From Actinobacteria bacterium 13_2_20CM_68_14 (lineage in GTDB: Bacteria > Actinomycetota > Thermoleophilia > Gaiellales > Gaiellaceae): a stretch of DNA of 15,997 nt. Positions 12,870-15,997 of the stretch are shown here, piece by piece. The DNA lies in NCBI GenBank assembly GCA_001914705.1, contig MNDB01000089.1, forward strand, positions 1 to 15,997. Reading direction: 5' to 3'. The stretch's first letter is position 1; every line of letters begins with the position of its first letter. The notes beneath the pieces were generated by a model. It saw only the letters and a list, made by a program, of their open reading frames with translations. It was not told where the DNA came from and searched no databases. A program made the position numbers and the translations under genes.

Positions 12870-13975
12870 CAGAAAACGAGCTCCGCGCGCGTCCCGCCGC
12901 CGCTTCGCTCGACGAGCTCGAACGAGCCGCCGAGGCCTTCCTCGGCCATTCGCCGCACCAGCTCCAGGCCGAGCCCAGAGCTGTTGCCGTTGCGCGCCCC
13001 GCCAGCGTCCTCGACGCGCAAACGGGTTCGCGAACCGCCTTCGAGCTTGACGAACAAGGGCGGAGAACCGTGCTGAACCGCGTTCGTCACCAGCTCGTTG
13101 GCTACAAGCCCTAGTCGTTGGGCGGACGCAGCATCGAGGGTCACGGGCTCGGCGTCGAGGACGAGAGACACGTCGACGTCCTCCACGATCTGCGAGAGAA
13201 GCTGGTCGGCGCGAACGTGTTCCTCAGGCGTCTCGCTCAGCAGGCGATGCACTGCTGCGAGCGAGCGGATCCGTGACGCGGTGAGATCGAACTGAAGCCC
13301 GGCGCTGCCGTCGGGTCGTCCGAGCAAGAGCAGGTCGGCCGCGGTCTGGAGGCTGTTCTTGACCCTGTGCTCTGCATCCGCGAGAAGCGTTCGCTCCCGT
13401 TCCGCGCGTGCCGCAGCCTCGGCACCCGCCGCAGCTTCCCGCCGCAGCGCACGCGCGACGACGAGCGTGCCGCCGACGACCGCGGCCAGAATCGCAAGCC
13501 GCATTGCAGTCGCTCCGGCTGGCAGTGACACGACCACAGTGACGATCACGCAGGCCACGACTGTCGTCGCAAGCCACAAAACACGCCGGCGCCCCACCTG
13601 TACGACCGCAACGAAGGGAACCGCCAGGAAGAGAAGGAGCGAGAAGGACGAACCGCCGACGCCTACGAGCAGCACGACGAATGCGATCAGTGCGCCGGAC
13701 CAGACGTCGAGCAGGGCAGACCCTCGCCCCTTACCGAGCCACTCCCGCCAGGGGACGACCATCGCGGCGAGGTTGCCGGCCGCAGCCGCGGCCGCGAGTG
13801 CGAGCAACAGCCAGCGGTGGCCTGCATCGACTCCGACGGCGATCCCAACGACGACGGATACGAGCGCCGCCCAGCCCAGCCACCAACCGACTCGGAGGGC
13901 GGACACGCGAAAGTCAAGCTCGAGACTCGCGGGCAGATTGTTCGCGGTCACTAAACCCTGGAGGTCTCTCCCCAC
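12869..13975 (-). CDS. Membrane sensor histidine kinase, HisKA_2 type
   Basis: The 368-residue product has six hydrophobic segments (about 30-48, 55-75, 92-106, 110-126, 132-150, 157-175) with little outside the membrane, so it may sense something within the bilayer or through its TM domain. The phosphoacceptor is H203 in EHRVKNSLQ (202-210), the HisKA_2-type box. The ATPase domain shows the N-box NELVTNAVQH (293-302) and SGLGLELVRRM (333-343). It should phosphorylate the ANTAR regulator whose gene overlaps its stop by one base. The start is uncertain: GTG at 13975 gives the longest form without a good Shine-Dalgarno, while GTG at 13951 has AGGG a few bases upstream and loses only eight residues, none in a domain. 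It is divergent from the Rieske operon across a 201-base gap. Confidence 0.9.
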   Translation of the reverse strand: MGRDLQGLVTANNLPASLELDFRVSALRVGWWLGWAALVSVVVGIAVGVDAGHRWLLLALAAAAAAGNLAAMVVPWREWLGKGRGSALLDVWSGALIAFVVLLVGVGGSSFSLLLFLAVPFVAVVQVGRRRVLWLATTVVACVIVTVVVSLPAGATAMRLAILAAVVGGTLVVARALRREAAAGAEAAARAERERTLLADAEHRVKNSLQTAADLLLLGRPDGSAGLQFDLTASRIRSLAAVHRLLSETPEEHVRADQLLSQIVEDVDVSLVLDAEPVTLDAASAQRLGLVANELVTNAVQHGSPPLFVKLEGGSRTRLRVEDAGGARNGNSSGLGLELVRRMAEEGLGGSFELVERSGGGTRAELVF

Positions 13976-14176
13976 AAGCCGATCAACGACAGCGGACGGG
14001 ATCGTGTTCCCGCTGAAGCCGGCTTAACGCAAAAGCAATAGACGAACCGCCGCAGGGTCGGGAGCTGCTGCTACGGTCGAGGAGCGGCACCCACGAAAGG
14101 TGCCGGCGAGGCCAAGGTCGCCTCTTTCCCACGCGGAGCCTCGAGGGCTCACGCGGAGTCCTACGGGAGAGGCGAG
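13976..14176 (+). promoter_or_regulatory. Divergent intergenic region with structured leader of the Rieske operon
   Basis: The 201 bases separate the sensor kinase gene (leftward) from the Rieske gene (rightward). The half nearest the Rieske gene can fold into three consecutive stems: CGGCACC/GGTGCCG with a 7-base loop (14085-14105), GAGGC/GCCTC (14108-14124) followed at once by TTTCCC, and GAGCC/GGCTC (14136-14150). Two imperfect 20-base tandem units, each containing CACGCGGAG, start at 14128 and 14148. The second stem plus pyrimidine tract looks like a short attenuator. No known riboswitch core was recognised. Promoter hexamers were not clear. Confidence 0.45.
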
Positions 14177-15064
14177 ATGGCCCCAGACCCCAAGCTCAAC
14201 GAACAACAAGCCGGCCCAACGCTGGCGCCGATCGTGTTCGCAATCGGCGTCGCCGTCATCTTGGCCGGCCTCGTCGTGAACCTCGAAGTGATCGCGCCGG
14301 CCGGCGTCGCGATCACCGTGCTGGCAGCCGTCGCGTGGATTCGCGGCAGCGGAAAACGATCCCCGGCTCAGACCAAGTCGCTCGAACCCGCGACCAACGA
14401 GGGCGAGAGGTTCCCGCGCAGCCGTCTCCTCGAGCGTGCGACCCTAGGCCTCGGTGGCCTGGTCGCCGCCGGTGTGGCGCTGCCCGCGATCGGCGCGGCG
14501 GTCCTGCCGGCGTTCAGCCACACCAAGGCGCGGGCGATCGACCTCGGGCCGATCGGCGCATTTCCGGAAGGCGAGTTCGTGATCGCCACGTTCCTGTCCG
14601 ACCCTCAGGCCGGCGAGATCTCTCGCCGGGCGGCATTCGTCCGGAACAACGGCTTCGTCGGCAAGTCGCCGAGCTTCACGATCATGTCAAGCCGCTGCAC
14701 GCACGTCGGCTGTCCGACGCAGCCGAACGGACCGATCTTCGTCCAGAAGGAGGAGTTCCGGCGGACGAACGTCGGCGAGATCAAGGTCGTACCGACTCTG
14801 CCCGCGGGAGGCTTCGGCTGCCCCTGTCACGGCAGCCAGTTCGACACCGAGGGCAATCGCACGGCCGGGCCGGCCCCGCGGGCGCTCGACCGCTACCAGT
14901 TCTCGATTCGCAACGGGCGCCTCATCCTCGGCCCGATCTACAGCGTCAGCCGGGTCGACGGCGCAGCCGGGACCGCGCGGATCCACAGCTTCAAACGCCT
15001 CGGCGACGGCGAGCCTGCGTCGGGGCCCGAGTCGCTCCTCTACCCGCTCGACCCGATCTCATGA
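14177..15064 (+). CDS. Rieske [2Fe-2S] protein with N-terminal membrane segments (QcrA-like)
   Basis: The 295-residue product has hydrophobic segments at about 17-34, 38-55 and 88-112, as in the three-TM Rieske subunit of actinobacterial bc1-type complexes. It then has a Rieske domain with box 1 C174-T-H176-V-G-C179 and box 2 C215-P-C217-H218-G-S; both Cys and both His cluster ligands are present. The boxes are separated by 35 residues, longer than in simple Rieske proteins. GPAPRALDRY (231-240) is the usual Pro-rich loop after box 2. ATG at 14177 follows GGGAGAGGCGAG, a good ribosome site. In a bc1 operon one expects cytochrome b and c genes beside it; none are here. Instead it overlaps a 73-residue gene by four bases, which overlaps a haloperoxidase-like gene. 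It probably passes electrons from quinol or to an unknown partner. Confidence 0.92.
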   Translation: MAPDPKLNEQQAGPTLAPIVFAIGVAVILAGLVVNLEVIAPAGVAITVLAAVAWIRGSGKRSPAQTKSLEPATNEGERFPRSRLLERATLGLGGLVAAGVALPAIGAAVLPAFSHTKARAIDLGPIGAFPEGEFVIATFLSDPQAGEISRRAAFVRNNGFVGKSPSFTIMSSRCTHVGCPTQPNGPIFVQKEEFRRTNVGEIKVVPTLPAGGFGCPCHGSQFDTEGNRTAGPAPRALDRYQFSIRNGRLILGPIYSVSRVDGAAGTARIHSFKRLGDGEPASGPESLLYPLDPIS

Positions 15065-15282
15065 GCGTCTTCGAGCTCGACATCAGCTGGGCGGCGACGG
15101 CGTGGGAGCGGCGCTCCGTGCAGTGGGCGCTCGTCGCCTGCGACCAGGTCCGCGGCGTCTTTGTCACGGCGCGTGAAGACGTGCTCGCCGTGCTCTTCGA
15201 CGGCGATCGGTGGACCTTCGACTCCTTCATCCGAACGCTTCAACCAGACCCGACCATCTACAGAAAAGGAGCTCTCCAGTGA
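15061..15282 (+). CDS. Small hypothetical protein coupled to the Rieske gene
   Basis: A 73-residue protein beginning MSVFELDISWAATAWERR and ending PTIYRKGALQ. Its ATG overlaps the Rieske TGA (ATGA) and its own TGA overlaps the next GTG (GTGA), so it is fixed in a three-gene translational chain and is very likely real. It is mixed alpha/beta in look, acidic, with four tryptophans and one cysteine. There is no signal peptide or membrane segment, so it should be cytoplasmic. I do not recognise a family. It may be an accessory or assembly factor for either neighbour, but that is only context. Confidence 0.72.
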   Translation: MSVFELDISWAATAWERRSVQWALVACDQVRGVFVTAREDVLAVLFDGDRWTFDSFIRTLQPDPTIYRKGALQ

Positions 15283-15997
15283 AACGTTTCTCTTTCCGGC
15301 TGTTCGCCTTCGGGATGGCCCTCGGCGCCGTCGGGGCGGCAGTCGTCCTCGCCGCCAACGCTTATGCGCGCGTCGCACGGCCGACTCGTTCGACGAATGC
15401 ACCACCCGCCACTGCCGCGCCGGCGACCTCACCCGACCAGGTGATCCAGTGGAACCGAATCCTGCTCGGAATCCTCAGGACCCCCGGCGCCCAGCCGGCG
15501 ACGATCCACCCGACCCGCAGCATGGCGATTCTGCACGCGGCGGTCTACGACGCCGTCAACGCGATCGCGAAGACGAACGCGCCCTACCTCGTCGACCTCA
15601 GTGCGCCGCGGCACGCCTCTGAACCGGCGGCTGCCGCCGCCGCGGCACACGCGGTACTCGTGCGGCTCTATCCCGCCCAAGCAGCCATCCTCGACGCCGA
15701 CCTCGCCGGGGCGCTGTCTCAGGTTCCGGATGGTAAGGCGAAGGATCAGGGCGTCAGGGTCGGCGAAGAAGCCGCCGCGGCAATCCTCACGCTGCGCGCC
15801 GGCGACGGCTCCGCAGCCACGCCGATCCCGTTCGTGCCGGGGTCGAATCCCGGCGACTACCAGCTCACGCCGCCCGCATTCGCGCAGCCCGTGTTCACGC
15901 ACTGGCCCTTCGTGCAGCCGTTCGCGCTGCGGAGCGCGAACCAGTTCCGGCCCCCGCCGCCTCCGGCGCTGACGAGCCCCTCGTACACCGATTCATT
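15279..15997 (+). CDS. Secreted vanadium-dependent haloperoxidase / PAP2-like protein, C-terminus off the right edge
   Basis: Reading from GTG at 15279, 239 codons stay open to the window end. AAGGAG lies about eight bases before the GTG, and the start overlaps the previous stop as GTGA. The N-terminus is a signal peptide: MKR, a hydrophobic stretch to about residue 26, and a likely cleavage site after ANAYA. A Pro/Ala-rich linker follows. Then WNRILLGILRTPG and RSMAILHAAVYDAVNAI (about 80-96) match the N-terminal helical half of bacterial vanadium haloperoxidase-related PAP2 proteins. The catalytic Lys/Arg/His vanadate or phosphate pocket lies in the C-terminal half outside the window, so haloperoxidase and phosphatase activity cannot be told apart. 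Export matches a location outside the membrane, where the Rieske domain would also face. Confidence 0.75.
   Translation, partial: MKRFSFRLFAFGMALGAVGAAVVLAANAYARVARPTRSTNAPPATAAPATSPDQVIQWNRILLGILRTPGAQPATIHPTRSMAILHAAVYDAVNAIAKTNAPYLVDLSAPRHASEPAAAAAAAHAVLVRLYPAQAAILDADLAGALSQVPDGKAKDQGVRVGEEAAAAILTLRAGDGSAATPIPFVPGSNPGDYQLTPPAFAQPVFTHWPFVQPFALRSANQFRPPPPPALTSPSYTDS

Noticed and set aside
13359..14027. Plus-strand open frame opposite the sensor kinase
   Set aside because: Its Ser/Thr/Ala-rich composition is typical of an antisense shadow, and the kinase on the other strand has the His box and ATPase motifs.
14040..14176. Known riboswitch (c-di-AMP, c-di-GMP, cobalamin, fluoride, molybdenum cofactor) in the Rieske leader
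   Set aside because: I compared the stems and loops with the conserved cores I know and found no match; only generic hairpins can be claimed.

Overview
The window is high-GC DNA, packed with genes that often overlap by a few bases and use many GTG starts. The gene set points to an actinobacterium: an AfsR/SARP-type regulator with BTAD, NB-ARC and TPR parts, a UvrD2-like helicase ending in an HRDC domain, a Rieske protein with three N-terminal membrane segments, and an ANTAR response regulator. A deep-branching group such as Thermoleophilia is my guess from gene content. No rRNA, tRNA, CRISPR array, insertion sequence or phage gene was seen.

Region 1 (1-4617, minus strand) is one tightly coupled operon. 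In transcription order it encodes a short FAD fumarate-reductase/L-aspartate-oxidase-like protein, class I fumarase alpha and beta, phosphosulfolactate synthase (ComA), an iron-sulfur APS reductase (CysH) and an APS kinase (CysC) that runs off the left edge. Junctions are overlaps of 4, 1, 14 and 26 bases and one 7-base gap. CysH makes sulfite and ComA joins sulfite to phosphoenolpyruvate, so the operon links sulfate reduction to a C3 sulfonate. The fumarase and flavoprotein may act on the same sulfonate or may supply ordinary C4 acids. This is the most interesting system in the window.

Region 2 (4649-8168) holds a small membrane-anchored protein on the plus strand. Its stop codon interlocks with that of a 945-residue AfsR/SARP-like regulator on the minus strand. 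An 11-bp-period direct repeat, the spacing SARP proteins bind, lies just upstream of the regulator. A 335-bp gap with strong hairpins follows.

Region 3 (8169-10351, minus) has a maleylacetate-reductase-like dehydrogenase and, upstream in the same direction, a LysR-type regulator that may be translated from a leaderless mRNA.

Region 4 (10352-13975, minus) runs from a six-TM HisKA_2-type sensor kinase to an ANTAR response regulator (1-base overlap) and then a UvrD-like helicase 58 bases on.

Region 5 (13976-15997, plus) is divergent from region 4. After a structured leader it carries a Rieske protein, an unrecognised 73-residue protein and the start of a secreted vanadium-haloperoxidase/PAP2-like enzyme that runs off the right edge, joined by ATGA and GTGA overlaps.
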